Shown here: positions 14,547-23,141 of the stretch, piece by piece
How the letters are laid out: each line of letters opens with the position of its first letter
Numbering within the stretch: the stretch's first letter is position 1
NCBI RefSeq assembly: GCF_014651055.1
Contig: NZ_BMWD01000017.1
Span: 154,090 to 190,512 of the forward strand
Direction of reading: 5' to 3'
Length of the DNA stretch: 36,423 nucleotides
DNA from: Streptomyces fructofermentans
Lineage (GTDB): Bacteria > Actinomycetota > Actinomycetes > Streptomycetales > Streptomycetaceae
The notes under the pieces: model-generated
Seen by the model: only the letters and a program-made list of their open reading frames with translations
Told to the model about the DNA's origin: nothing
The model's database searches: none
Made by a program: the position numbers and the translations under genes

Positions 14547-17500
14547 ATGTCCGTGCACAGCCATTCGGCAGGTCAGTACGACACTGCCGCCGCAGCGTTC
14601 GACCCGTCCCGTCCTCCCGAGTTCCCACGGCATGTCGTCACCGCCGTCCTGGTCTCGCACGACGGTGACCGCTGGCTGCCCGACGCCCTCGCAGGGCTGC
14701 TCGGCCAGGAACGCCCCGTACAGAACGCCGTGGCGGCCGACACCGGCAGCGCGGACGACTCCGCGCGGCTGGTCACCGACGCCCTGGGGGCCGACCGGGT
14801 GCTCCACCTCGCCCGGCGCACCGGGTTCGGCCAGGCCGTCGAGGAGGCCACCCGCATCGCCGGTGTCCTCACTCCGGACGACCTGCCGTACCTGAAGCGC
14901 CCCAGCGGCTGGGACCCGGTCACCCGCACCTGGCGCGACGACGCCTACGACATGCCCGAGCTGCCGCACGGCGAACCCGAGCAGTGGCTCTGGCTGCTGC
15001 ACGACGACAGCGCCCCGGAGCCCGACGCCCTGGCCCAGCTGCTGCGCGTCGTGGAGAACGAGCGGGAGCTCGGCAAGGACGTCGCGATCGTCGGCCCCAA
15101 GCTCCGCGGCTGGTACGACCGCAGGCAGCTCCTGGAGGTCGGTGTCACCATCGCCCACAGCGGCCGCCGCTGGACCGGCCTCGACCGGCGCGAACAGGAC
15201 CAGGGCCAGCACGACCACGTCCGGCCCGTGCTCGCCGTGTCCACCGCCGGCATGCTGATCCGCCGCGAGATCTTCGAGGAGCTGGGCGGCTTCGACCGGC
15301 GCCTGCCCCTGATGCGCGACGACATCGACCTGTGCTGGCGCGCCCAGGCCGCGGGCCACCGCGTCCTCGTCGCCCCCGAGGCCGTCGTCCGGCACGCCGA
15401 GGCGGCCTCCCGCGAGCGGCGCGCCGTCGACTGCGTCGGCCGCACCTCCGCCTCCCCGCACAAGGTCGACAAGGCGGGCGCCGCCTACACCCTGCTCGTC
15501 AACACCCGCAGCGCGGCGCTCCCCTGGGTCCTCGTACGACTCGTCTTCGGCACCCTGCTGCGGACCGTCGCCTATCTCGTCGGCAAGGTCCCCGGACAGG
15601 CGGTCGACGAGATCCGCGGCCTGCTGGGCACCCTGCTGCGCCCGGAGCGCATCGTCGCGGGCCGGCGCAGACGCGGCCGCCCCCTGATCGACAAGGACGA
15701 GCTGCGCCCGCTGTTCCCGCCGCCCGGGGCGACCGTACGGGCCACCGTCGAACAGGCCGCGGGCAACCTCGTGGGCCGCTCCGACCCTGAACTGAACGCG
15801 GCCGGGCGGCACGGCAGCGCCGTCGAGACCGGGCCCGGCGGCGACGACGCCGACTTCCTGGAGGTCGAGCAGTTCGCCCGCCTCAAGCGGGTCGGCCGCA
15901 AGCCCGGACCGATGCTCTTCGTCCTGCTGCTCCTCGTCTCGCTCGTCGCCTGCCGCGAACTGCTCGGCGGCGGCGCGCTCTCGGGCGGCGCCCTGCTGCC
16001 CGCCCCCGCCGACGCCTCCGAGCTGTGGGCCCGCTACCTGGACGGCTGGCACCCGGTCGGCGCCGGAGGCACCCAGTCCGCGCCGCCGTACCTGGCGCTC
16101 GTCGCGATGCTGGCCGGCCTGCTGCTCGGCTCCACCGGGCTCGCCGTCACCGTCCTGCTGGTCGGTTCGGTCCCGCTGGCCGGATTCGCCGCGTACTTCG
16201 CCTCCCGCCCGCTCGTCCAGTCGCGGCTGCTGCGCGCCTGGGCGTCCGTCGCGTACGCCTTCCTGCCCGCCGTCACCGGCGCGCTCGCGGGCGGCCGCAT
16301 CGGTACCGCGGTGCTCGCCGTCCTGCTGCCGCTCATCGCGCGCGCCGGCGTCGCGGCGAGCGGCCTCGCCTCGGACACGGCGCGCGGCAGCTGGCGGGCG
16401 TCCTGGGCGTACGCCCTCCTGCTGACGCTGGCCACCGCGTTCACGCCGATCGTGTGGCCCGTCGCCCTGATCCTCGGCCTCGCCCTGCTGGTCGTGCGCC
16501 GCGGCGAGATCACCGCCTACGGGCTGCGCTTCCTGGCCCAGCTCGGGACGCCACTGCTCGTCCTCGCGCCCTGGTCGCTCTCCCTGCTCCCGTTCGGCTT
16601 CTTCAAGGAGGCCGGCATGGAGTACGGGTCGGGGGCGGCCTCCGCTCTCGACCTGCTGGGCGCCGGCCCCGGCGGGCCCGGCACGGTCAGCGGCCTGATG
16701 CTCATCGGCATCGTGTGCGCCGCCCTGGCCGCGCTGCTGCGCACCGAGCGCCGCACGGGCATCCTGACGGCCTGGGCGGCCGCCCTGGTGGGCCTCGTCC
16801 TCGCCGTCCTCTCCAACGTCTCCACCTGGGCCGGACCGGCCACCCTCGTCTACGGGCTCGCCCTCCTCGCCGCCGCCGCGCTCGGCGCCGACGGGGCCCG
16901 CTCGCGCGTGGCCGAGCAGAGCTTCGGCTGGCGTCAGCCGGTCGCCGCCCTGATCGCCTTCGCGGCCGCGGCGGGACCGCTGCTCGTCGCCGCCGGGTGG
17001 ATGATCGGCGGCGCCGACGGACCCGTGCAGCGGCGCGACCCCGTGCAGGTGCCCGCGTTCGTCGCCGAGGAGAGCGGCACCCGCGACCAGGCCCGCACGC
17101 TCGTCCTCGACAGCGACTCCGCGGCCCGGGTCGGCTACACGCTCGTCCGCGGTTCCGGCGCCCGCCTCGGCGACGCCGAACTGGCCGTGGCCGACGGCGA
17201 GAACCGACTGCTCGACAGGGTCGTCGCCAACCTCGTGGCGGGTTCGGGAGCCGACCAGGCCGACCAGCTCGGCGGCTTCGCCGTGCGGTACGTCCTGGTC
17301 CGGGCCGGCGCCCCCCGCGAGGTCAGCCGCGTCCTGGACGCCACCCCCGGCCTGAGCAGGCTCAGCCAGCAGGACGACGGCAGCGCCCTGTGGCGCGTCG
17401 ACCGGCAGGTCGCCCGGGCGGTCGTCGTCCCCGAGTCCGGCGAACCGCAGCCGATCGCCGCGGGGCCCGTCGAACTGCACACCACGATCCCCGCGGGCTC

Positions 17501-18239
17501 CGCGGGACGTGTGGTGCGCCTCGCCGACACCGCCGACGAGGGCTGGACGGCCACCCTCGACGGGAAGCCGCTCACCCGGACCACCGTCGACGGCTGGGCG
17601 CAGGGATTCGAGCTGCCCGCCGGGGGCGGCCGGCTCGACGTCACCTTCGAGGCCCCGATCGGCCACACCGGCTGGCTGTGGGGGCAGGGTGCCCTCGCCG
17701 TCGTCCTCGTCGTGCTCGCCCTGCCCGGCCGGCGCCATGACGTCGACGACGACCTGCCCGAGGAGCCGGTCGTGCCGGCCCAGGCCGCCTCCGGCGAGGG
17801 CCGCAGGGCCCGGCGGCTGCGCGCCCAGGCGGAGGCCGAGGGCACCGAGCCGCCCGACGAGTTCCCGCCGGACCGCCTCCCGCCCGACCTCCCGCCTCCG
17901 CCGCGGGCTCCGGAGGAGGCACCCGCCCCCGCCGCCGTCCCGCAGCAGCAGGCCTACGACGAGTGGGACACCTCGACGTACCCGGACGCCGGGTACGGCA
18001 CCTACGACAACAACCAGTACCAGGGGGCGCAGCAGTACCGGGCGGACACCTACGAGCAGCAGCAGTACCAGGCGGACCCGTACGGGGCGGACGCCTACGA
18101 CCCGTACTCCTACGGCACGGGCAACGGCCCGTACGACCCGACGCAGACGTACGACCAGGGCTACGACGCCCCGTACGACCCCTCCCAGCAGCCGCAGCAC
18201 GGCACCGACCACGAGCGCCCCGACGGGAGCCAGCAGTGA
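14547..18239 (+). CDS. Large membrane glycosyltransferase (GT2 N-terminal domain)
   Basis: Predicted 1230 residues from the ATG at 14547 (MSVHSHSAGQ); an ATG at 14499 is also in frame and neither has a clear ribosome site. The N-terminal GT2 domain (about 25-270) has VTAVLVSHDG, WLWLLHDDSAPEPDAL (metal-binding Asp-Asp), STAGMLIRREIFEELGGFD and RDDIDLCWRAQAAGHRV. From about residue 450 to 830 there are many hydrophobic helices (MLFVLLLLVSLV first), followed by an extracytoplasmic domain and a last helix near 1040-1065 (GALAVVLVVLALPG). The final 110 residues are disordered and rich in Tyr, Gln, Asp and Pro. It probably transfers a sugar from a nucleotide or lipid donor to an envelope polymer. 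It is translationally coupled to the next gene. Orthologue in S. coelicolor is SCO3033, from memory; acceptor unknown. Confidence 0.9.
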   Translation: MSVHSHSAGQYDTAAAAFDPSRPPEFPRHVVTAVLVSHDGDRWLPDALAGLLGQERPVQNAVAADTGSADDSARLVTDALGADRVLHLARRTGFGQAVEEATRIAGVLTPDDLPYLKRPSGWDPVTRTWRDDAYDMPELPHGEPEQWLWLLHDDSAPEPDALAQLLRVVENERELGKDVAIVGPKLRGWYDRRQLLEVGVTIAHSGRRWTGLDRREQDQGQHDHVRPVLAVSTAGMLIRREIFEELGGFDRRLPLMRDDIDLCWRAQAAGHRVLVAPEAVVRHAEAASRERRAVDCVGRTSASPHKVDKAGAAYTLLVNTRSAALPWVLVRLVFGTLLRTVAYLVGKVPGQAVDEIRGLLGTLLRPERIVAGRRRRGRPLIDKDELRPLFPPPGATVRATVEQAAGNLVGRSDPELNAAGRHGSAVETGPGGDDADFLEVEQFARLKRVGRKPGPMLFVLLLLVSLVACRELLGGGALSGGALLPAPADASELWARYLDGWHPVGAGGTQSAPPYLALVAMLAGLLLGSTGLAVTVLLVGSVPLAGFAAYFASRPLVQSRLLRAWASVAYAFLPAVTGALAGGRIGTAVLAVLLPLIARAGVAASGLASDTARGSWRASWAYALLLTLATAFTPIVWPVALILGLALLVVRRGEITAYGLRFLAQLGTPLLVLAPWSLSLLPFGFFKEAGMEYGSGAASALDLLGAGPGGPGTVSGLMLIGIVCAALAALLRTERRTGILTAWAAALVGLVLAVLSNVSTWAGPATLVYGLALLAAAALGADGARSRVAEQSFGWRQPVAALIAFAAAAGPLLVAAGWMIGGADGPVQRRDPVQVPAFVAEESGTRDQARTLVLDSDSAARVGYTLVRGSGARLGDAELAVADGENRLLDRVVANLVAGSGADQADQLGGFAVRYVLVRAGAPREVSRVLDATPGLSRLSQQDDGSALWRVDRQVARAVVVPESGEPQPIAAGPVELHTTIPAGSAGRVVRLADTADEGWTATLDGKPLTRTTVDGWAQGFELPAGGGRLDVTFEAPIGHTGWLWGQGALAVVLVVLALPGRRHDVDDDLPEEPVVPAQAASGEGRRARRLRAQAEAEGTEPPDEFPPDRLPPDLPPPPRAPEEAPAPAAVPQQQAYDEWDTSTYPDAGYGTYDNNQYQGAQQYRADTYEQQQYQADPYGADAYDPYSYGTGNGPYDPTQTYDQGYDAPYDPSQQPQHGTDHERPDGSQQ

Positions 18240-19762
18240 ACCGCACCACCGTGTCCCTGATCGCCGGCGTGGCCGCGCTCGCCGCGGTCACCGGATTCGC
18301 CTCGCTGTCCGAGCCGGAGGCCTCCGTCCGGGACAGCGCGACCACGGCGGCCCGGCTGCCCGTCGAGCGCACCAGCCTGCTCTGCCCGGCACCGAGCACC
18401 TCGGACATCGCGGAGACGGCGTACACGTCGTTCACGCCGCTCACCGAGGGCACCGGCGGGAAGGGCGCCGCCGAGCTGGCCCCCGCGGGTGCCGGCCCGG
18501 CGGACAAGGGCACGTCGAAGGACGAGGCCGACGACGACGGTGGCAAGGCCGACGGCAAGGGCGACGGGGCGAAGGCCGTGCTGACGCCGAAGAAGGCCGG
18601 CAAGCCCGTCACCGGCGAGTCCTCGGGCGCGGAGGCGCCGGCGCTGATCGGCACCGCCGAGGGCAGCCTGGCCTCGGGCTGGACGGTCCAGCAGACCACG
18701 GAGGTCCCGGCGGGCACCGGACGCGGCCTGCTCGGCACCACCTGCACCGCGCCGGACACCGAGTTCTGGTTCCCGGGCGCCAGCACCGCCAAGGAGCGCA
18801 CGGACTACGCGCACCTGACCAACCCCGACGACTCCGCCGCCGTCGCCGACATCGAGCTGTTCGGCAAGGACGGCGTCCTGAAGTCGACGGTCGGCGAGGG
18901 CATCCAGATCCCCCCGCACGGCAGCGAGGCCGTGCTGCTCTCCACGCTGATCGACGAGCCGCAGACCAACCTCACCGTGCACGTCACGGTCCGCAGCGGC
19001 CGGGTGGCCGCCGCGGTGCAGGCGCTCGACGACCGGATCGGCGGCGACTGGCTCGCGCCGTCCACCGACCCGGCCGCCGGCCTCGTCCTGCCGGGCATCC
19101 CGAAGGACGCCACGTCCGTGCGCCTGGTCGCGTTCGCGCCGGGCGACTCGGACGCCGACCTCAAGGTCAGGCTCGCCTCGCCGTCGGGGCTGATCACCCC
19201 CGCCGGACACGAGACGCTGCACGTGAAGGCCGGCATGACCGCCGCGGTCGACCTCGGCGACGTCACGCGCGGCGAGGCGGGCTCACTGGTCCTGACGCCG
19301 ACCGGGAGGGCCACCCCCGTGGTCGCCGCCCTGCGGGTCGTGCGCGGCAAGGGGGTCGACCAGGAGACGGCCTTCATCCCGGCGACCGGCGCGGTCGACA
19401 CCCGCGCGACGGCCGCCGACAACCGCTCCAAGGGCTCCACGCTCTCGCTGGTCGCCCCCGGGCGCTCGGCGAGGGTCAAGGTGACGGCCTCGGCGGGCAG
19501 CGGCGGCGGGGAGACCACGACCAAGACCTACACGGTCAAGGGCGGCACCACGCTCAACGTCGAACCGCTCGTCCCCAGCGGCCTCAAGGGCACGTACGCG
19601 CTCACGGTGGAGCCCCTGTCCGGAGGCCCCGTCCACGCGGCGCGCACGCTGGCGGCGACCGAGGAGGGCGTGCCGATGTTCACGGTCCAGACCCTGCCGG
19701 ACGACCGGGGCACGGTGGAGGTGCCGGACGCCGAGCAGGACCTCTCGGTGCTCCAGAAGTAG
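18236..19762 (+). CDS. DUF5719 family secreted or membrane-anchored protein
   Basis: Predicted 508 residues from a GTG at 18236 that overlaps the glycosyltransferase stop as GTGA, implying coupled translation. An N-terminal hydrophobic helix (TVSLIAGVAALAAVTGFASL, about 5-24) is a signal anchor. A Lys/Asp/Gly-rich disordered region (about 75-140) is followed by an all-beta region with FWFPGAST, LTNPDDSAAVADIELFGKDG and repeated VVAALRVV-like strands. No catalytic motif is recognised. The conserved pairing with the large glycosyltransferase suggests that it assists that enzyme outside the membrane. Function not established. The protein has few cysteines. Confidence 0.8.
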   Translation: MNRTTVSLIAGVAALAAVTGFASLSEPEASVRDSATTAARLPVERTSLLCPAPSTSDIAETAYTSFTPLTEGTGGKGAAELAPAGAGPADKGTSKDEADDDGGKADGKGDGAKAVLTPKKAGKPVTGESSGAEAPALIGTAEGSLASGWTVQQTTEVPAGTGRGLLGTTCTAPDTEFWFPGASTAKERTDYAHLTNPDDSAAVADIELFGKDGVLKSTVGEGIQIPPHGSEAVLLSTLIDEPQTNLTVHVTVRSGRVAAAVQALDDRIGGDWLAPSTDPAAGLVLPGIPKDATSVRLVAFAPGDSDADLKVRLASPSGLITPAGHETLHVKAGMTAAVDLGDVTRGEAGSLVLTPTGRATPVVAALRVVRGKGVDQETAFIPATGAVDTRATAADNRSKGSTLSLVAPGRSARVKVTASAGSGGGETTTKTYTVKGGTTLNVEPLVPSGLKGTYALTVEPLSGGPVHAARTLAATEEGVPMFTVQTLPDDRGTVEVPDAEQDLSVLQK

Positions 19763-19767
19763 GGACG

Positions 19768-19807
19768 CCGGACGTCGGAGGCGTACACGTGCGCCTCCGA
19801 CCTCCGG
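19768..19807. terminator. Hairpin terminator between convergent genes
   Basis: GTCGGAGGCG (19774-19783) pairs with CGCCTCCGAC (19792-19801) around an 8-base loop. After one mismatched pair the stem continues with CCGGA (19768-19772) and TCCGG (19803-19807). It starts 5 bases after the DUF5719 stop and faces the minus-strand gene ending at 19858. Confidence 0.75.
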
Positions 19808-19857
19808 ACGGCCTCGACCGCCGTGAACCGGCGGCCGGGGGAGCGTGGCGCCGCGGC

Positions 19858-20310
19858 TCAGTCCTCGCCGTAGCGGGGGTCGACGGTCTCCGGGGTCAGC
19901 CCGAGCAGCTCGGCGACCTGCTCCACCACGACCTCGTGCACCAGCGCGGCCCGCTCGTCGCGCCCCTTGGTGCGGATCTCCACCGGCCGCCGGTAGACGA
20001 CGACATGGGCGGGCCGGCCCTCTCGGGCGGCGATGGTGCCGCCCAGGGGTACGCCCTCGTCGCCCCAGCCGCCGTCCCGCGCCGGGTCCAGGCGGGGCAC
20101 TTCCAGCACCATGAACTCGATGTCGGCGAGCTGCGGCCAGCGCCGCTCCAGCCGTTCCACGGAGTCCTGCACCAGATCGGTGAACGCCTCGGCCCGGCTC
20201 GCGGAGAGCGGCACCTGCGGCGGCGCGACGGGCCCGCGCATCCCCCGCCCGTGGCGGTCACGACGACGGGGCCTGGGGTCGGCGGCACGGGGCGGTACGG
20301 GGTTGTCCAT
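19858..20310 (-). CDS. Metallopeptidase-family (zincin-like, DUF1025/PF06262-type) protein with degenerate motif
   Basis: Predicted 150 residues from ATG at 20310 (MDNPVPPRAADPR). The first 30 residues are Arg/Pro-rich. The core reads PQLADIEFMVLEVPRLDP, then YRRPVEIR, then AALVHEVVVEQVAELLGLTPETVDPRY. In family members with an intact site the motif is HExxH; here His125-Glu126 is present but position 129 is Val, so the second zinc ligand is missing and peptidase activity is doubtful. The mycobacterial counterpart (Rv3259) also lies between whiB2 and the DUF3499 gene. No clear ribosome site is visible. In-frame openings upstream of 20310 consist of tandem-repeat DNA and are not credible. Confidence 0.8.
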   Translation of the reverse strand: MDNPVPPRAADPRPRRRDRHGRGMRGPVAPPQVPLSASRAEAFTDLVQDSVERLERRWPQLADIEFMVLEVPRLDPARDGGWGDEGVPLGGTIAAREGRPAHVVVYRRPVEIRTKGRDERAALVHEVVVEQVAELLGLTPETVDPRYGED

Positions 20311-20876
20311 CACTGACGAAGAGTAGTCCCCCCGCCCCGTCCCCACACGGCAGCGGCCCCGCACGCGCGCCCGTCCCCGCCTTCCCGCCCCGCACGCGCG
20401 CCCGTCCCCGCCTTCCCGCCCCGCACGCGCGCCCGTCCCCGTCCTCCCGCCCCGCACGCGCCGCCCGAGCCCCGTCGCCTCCCTGGCTCTCTCCGCCGCT
20501 CCTTCCCCGGGGGCGCCTCCCCGTCGCCGGTCGGTCCCCGCACCGGGCGGTCCGGGCCGGGCCCCCGCGGCGCGACGGCGGCGCACACGGCGCCGGTGTC
20601 TGCCGCGTTGACAGAGATGTCGCCGGATGACCGTTCAAGCCAACATCGGGCTTGTTTCCGTGCGTTTCCGGGGTCGTGGCAATCGCGTTGGTTGACAAGG
20701 TTTGCACCATCTCGCGACCGCCGCCGAGTTCGGCCGACTTTTCGTCAACACCCGTACGCGCAGGTCGAGAAGACCTGTCCCGACCCCCGTCCGCCGGGCC
20801 CCGCGGGGCGACACGGTGGGGTGACCTGGGGGAGAGTCGTCGCGGCCCGCTCAAGAGTGCGGTACCGTCCAACATC
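20311..20876. other. 566-base divergent intergenic region
   Basis: The left half (20330-20600) is repeat-rich, very high-GC and without coding signal. The right half contains two TTGACA hexamers (20608, 20692) with no good -10 partner. It also has a small hairpin CAAGCC/GGCTTG at 20636-20654 and a TACCGT hexamer at 20863-20868 placed for a leaderless transcript of the GTG at 20877. No RNA gene is recognised. Confidence 0.5.
20357..20463. repeat. 31-bp tandem repeat, about 3.5 copies
   Basis: Units begin with CCCCGCACGCGCG at 20357, 20388, 20419 and 20450 (last copy partial); the first two are identical and the third differs by a few bases near its end. The period is 31, not a multiple of three, and no spacer sequences separate the units, so it is neither coding nor CRISPR. 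Confidence 0.85.
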
Positions 20877-21251
20877 GTGAGCCCTGTACGTCGCTGTTCG
20901 CGCACCGCTTGCGGCCGTCCCGCCGTAGCGACGCTGACGTACGTCTACGCCGACTCGACCGCGGTCCTCGGCCCGCTCGCCACCTACGCCGAACCCCACT
21001 GCTACGACCTGTGCGCCGAGCACTCCGAGCGCCTCACCGCCCCGCGCGGCTGGGAGGTCGTCCGGCTCGCCGACGCCTCCGCCCCGTCCCGCCCCAGCGG
21101 CGACGACCTCGAGGCGCTCGCCAACGCCGTACGCGAGGCGGCCCGTCCGCAGGAGCGTGCCGGGCAGCAGGGTGGAGCCTCCCGTGCGGCCGACCCGAGA
21201 GAGGTCGCGCGCCGCGGCCATCTGCGGGTGCTGCGTTCCCCGGACTCCTGA
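20877..21251 (+). CDS. DUF3499 family protein, probable zinc-binding
   Basis: Predicted 124 residues from GTG at 20877 (VSPVRRCSRTACGRPA). The N-terminus has two Cys pairs, Cys7/Cys12 and Cys42/Cys46, plus His41/His49, arranged like a small zinc ribbon. The segment ATLTYVYADSTAVLGPLATYAEPHCYDLC is the conserved core of DUF3499; the C-terminal 50 residues are variable and Arg/Ala/Gln-rich. The family is actinobacterial and lies next to the phosphomannomutase gene in mycobacteria (Rv3258c). No ribosome site is seen. TACCGT at 20863-20868 would give a start point at the GTG itself, so a leaderless mRNA is likely. Function unknown. Confidence 0.88.
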   Translation: MSPVRRCSRTACGRPAVATLTYVYADSTAVLGPLATYAEPHCYDLCAEHSERLTAPRGWEVVRLADASAPSRPSGDDLEALANAVREAARPQERAGQQGGASRAADPREVARRGHLRVLRSPDS

Positions 21252-21402
21252 CCCGCCCCACAGTCCAACGGCCCCGCGCGGCAGGGGACTTCGCGCCGCC
21301 TCCCCTCGGCGGCACTCCCCCGGTCGTTTCATTGAACGGTGCACAGGCATTGACGTGACCTTGTCGCGGACATGACCATTCCCCTGCCCGTGAGAAATCG
21401 CT

Positions 21403-21417
21403 TTCCGCATCGCGGAA
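21403..21417. promoter_or_regulatory. Inverted repeat in the lactate permease leader
   Basis: TTCCGC and GCGGAA (6-base exact arms, 3-base centre) lie immediately before the GGGGGAGG ribosome site of the permease. A TTGACG at about 21349 could be the -35 of this gene. The site could be an operator; it does not match an LldR-type site that I know. Confidence 0.4.
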
Positions 21418-21432
21418 TCCGGGGGAGGCTCC

Positions 21433-23049
21433 GTGTACGTCCAGGAACTCGAGCCCGTGGCCGGCTCGCTCGCGCTGTCCGCGCTCGTCGCGACACTGCC
21501 GCTCGTGATCGTGCTCGTCCTGCTGGGCGGTGTGCGCATGAAGGCCCACCTGGCGGGCCTGATCGGCCTCGCGTCCGCCGCCCTGGTCGCCTGGCTCGCG
21601 TACGGGATGCCGGTCGGCCAGACGCTCTCCGCCGCCGCCCAGGGCGCGGTGTTCGGGCTCTTCCCCATCCTGTGGATCGTCGTCAACGCCCTCTGGGTGT
21701 ACCGGATGACCGTCCGCACCCGGCACTTCGACATCCTGCGCCGCTCCTTCGGCCGGCTCTCCGACGACCCGCGCATCCAGGCGCTCGTCGTCGCGTTCTG
21801 CTTCGGCGCGCTCCTGGAGGCCCTCGCGGGCTTCGGCGCGCCCGTCGCGATCTGCTCCGTGATGCTGGTCGCGCTCGGCTTCGACCCAGTCCGGGCGGCC
21901 GTGGTCGCGCTGGTCGCCAACACCGCCCCGGTCGCCTTCGGGGCGATGGGCACACCGGTGGTGACCCTGGCCCAGGTCACCGGGCTGCCGCTGGACTCAG
22001 TGGCCTCCGTCGTGGGCAGGCAGACGCCGCTGCTCGCCCTCGTGGTGCCGCTGGTGCTCGTCGGCCTGGTGGACGGGCGGCGCGGGCTGCGCGAGACCTG
22101 GGTGCCCGCCCTGGCCTGTGGATTCGCCTTCGCCGTCGCCCAGTTCGCCGCGTCCAACTACCTCTCCGCCCAACTCGCCGACATCGGGGCCGCGCTGGCC
22201 GGGGCGGGCGCGCTGATGGCGGTGCCCCGCGCGCGCAGGCCGGCCGCCGAGCCCGTACGCGCCGCGGTCCTGACGGGCGTACGCAGCGAGGACCTGGACG
22301 AGGACGACCTGCGCCGCGAGGTGCTGCGGGCGTACGCCCCGTACGCGCTCATCGTCGTGATCTTCTCCGTCGCGCAGATCCCCCTGGTCAAGGACCAGTT
22401 GGCGAAGGCGACCCGCATCTTCGACTGGCCCTTCCTGAACGTCGTGGACCCGGACGGCGAGCCCGTCGGCGGCAACGTCTTCACCTGGCCGATCGTCTCC
22501 ACCGGCGGCACCCTGGTGCTGCTCGCCGGGGTGTGCACGGCCGTCGTGCTCGGGGTCCGCGCGCGTGCGGCGCTCAAGGAATGGGCCGCCACCGTCCACG
22601 AGTTGAGGTACGCGATCCTCACCGTCACCTCGGTGCTCGCGCTCGCGTACGTGATGAACCTTTCCGGGCAGGCGGCCACGATCGGCCACTTCGTCGCGGC
22701 GGCGGGCGCCGGACTGGCCTTCCTCTCGCCGGTCCTCGGCTGGTTCGGGGTGGCCGTCTCCGGATCGGACACCTCGGCCAACGCGCTGTTCGGCGCCCTG
22801 CAGGTGACCGCCGCCCGGGAGTCCGGACTGTCCCCGGAACTCCTCGCGGCCGCCAACAGCTCGGGCGGCGTCCTCGGCAAGATGATCTCTCCGCAGAACC
22901 TGACCATCGCCTGCGCGGCGGTCGGCCTGGCGGGCCGGGAGGGGGACCTGCTGCGCAAGGTGCTGCCGTGGAGCCTCGGACTGCTGCTGGTCATGTGTCT
23001 GATCGTCGTCGGGCAGAGTTCGCCCGTTCTGGAATGGATGCTTCCGTAA
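21433..23049 (+). CDS. L-lactate permease (LctP family)
   Basis: Predicted 538 residues from GTG with a strong GGGGGAGG site 5-6 bases upstream. An integral membrane lactate:H+ symporter family protein with about 12-14 helices. Hallmarks include FCFGALLEALAGFGAPVAICSVML, ANTAPVAFGAMGTPVVTLAQVTG and, near the C-terminus, GVAVSGSDTSANALFGALQVTAA and NSSGGVLGKMISPQNLTIA. Length is typical. No lldEFG or lactate dehydrogenase gene is adjacent; the neighbours are DUF3499 and manB, so its link to the mannose genes is positional only. Glycolate is another known LctP-family substrate. Confidence 0.9.
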   Translation: MYVQELEPVAGSLALSALVATLPLVIVLVLLGGVRMKAHLAGLIGLASAALVAWLAYGMPVGQTLSAAAQGAVFGLFPILWIVVNALWVYRMTVRTRHFDILRRSFGRLSDDPRIQALVVAFCFGALLEALAGFGAPVAICSVMLVALGFDPVRAAVVALVANTAPVAFGAMGTPVVTLAQVTGLPLDSVASVVGRQTPLLALVVPLVLVGLVDGRRGLRETWVPALACGFAFAVAQFAASNYLSAQLADIGAALAGAGALMAVPRARRPAAEPVRAAVLTGVRSEDLDEDDLRREVLRAYAPYALIVVIFSVAQIPLVKDQLAKATRIFDWPFLNVVDPDGEPVGGNVFTWPIVSTGGTLVLLAGVCTAVVLGVRARAALKEWAATVHELRYAILTVTSVLALAYVMNLSGQAATIGHFVAAAGAGLAFLSPVLGWFGVAVSGSDTSANALFGALQVTAARESGLSPELLAAANSSGGVLGKMISPQNLTIACAAVGLAGREGDLLRKVLPWSLGLLLVMCLIVVGQSSPVLEWMLP

Positions 23050-23141
23050 GTCCGGTTGTGCCCGCTCGGGTCCTGCACGGCCGGGTGCGGCTCCGTGCGG
23101 GTAGCTTGGGGTCATCGATGAGGACTCCAGGAGGGTTGGCC

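Noticed and set aside
14289..18212. A 1307-codon open frame on the minus strand opposite the glycosyltransferase
   Set aside because: It is the GC-bias shadow of the plus-strand gene: no family resemblance, Arg/Gly/Val-rich composition, and the plus strand has clear GT2 motifs and membrane helices.
20357..20463. CRISPR array
   Set aside because: The repeats are contiguous with no unique spacers and there are no cas genes.
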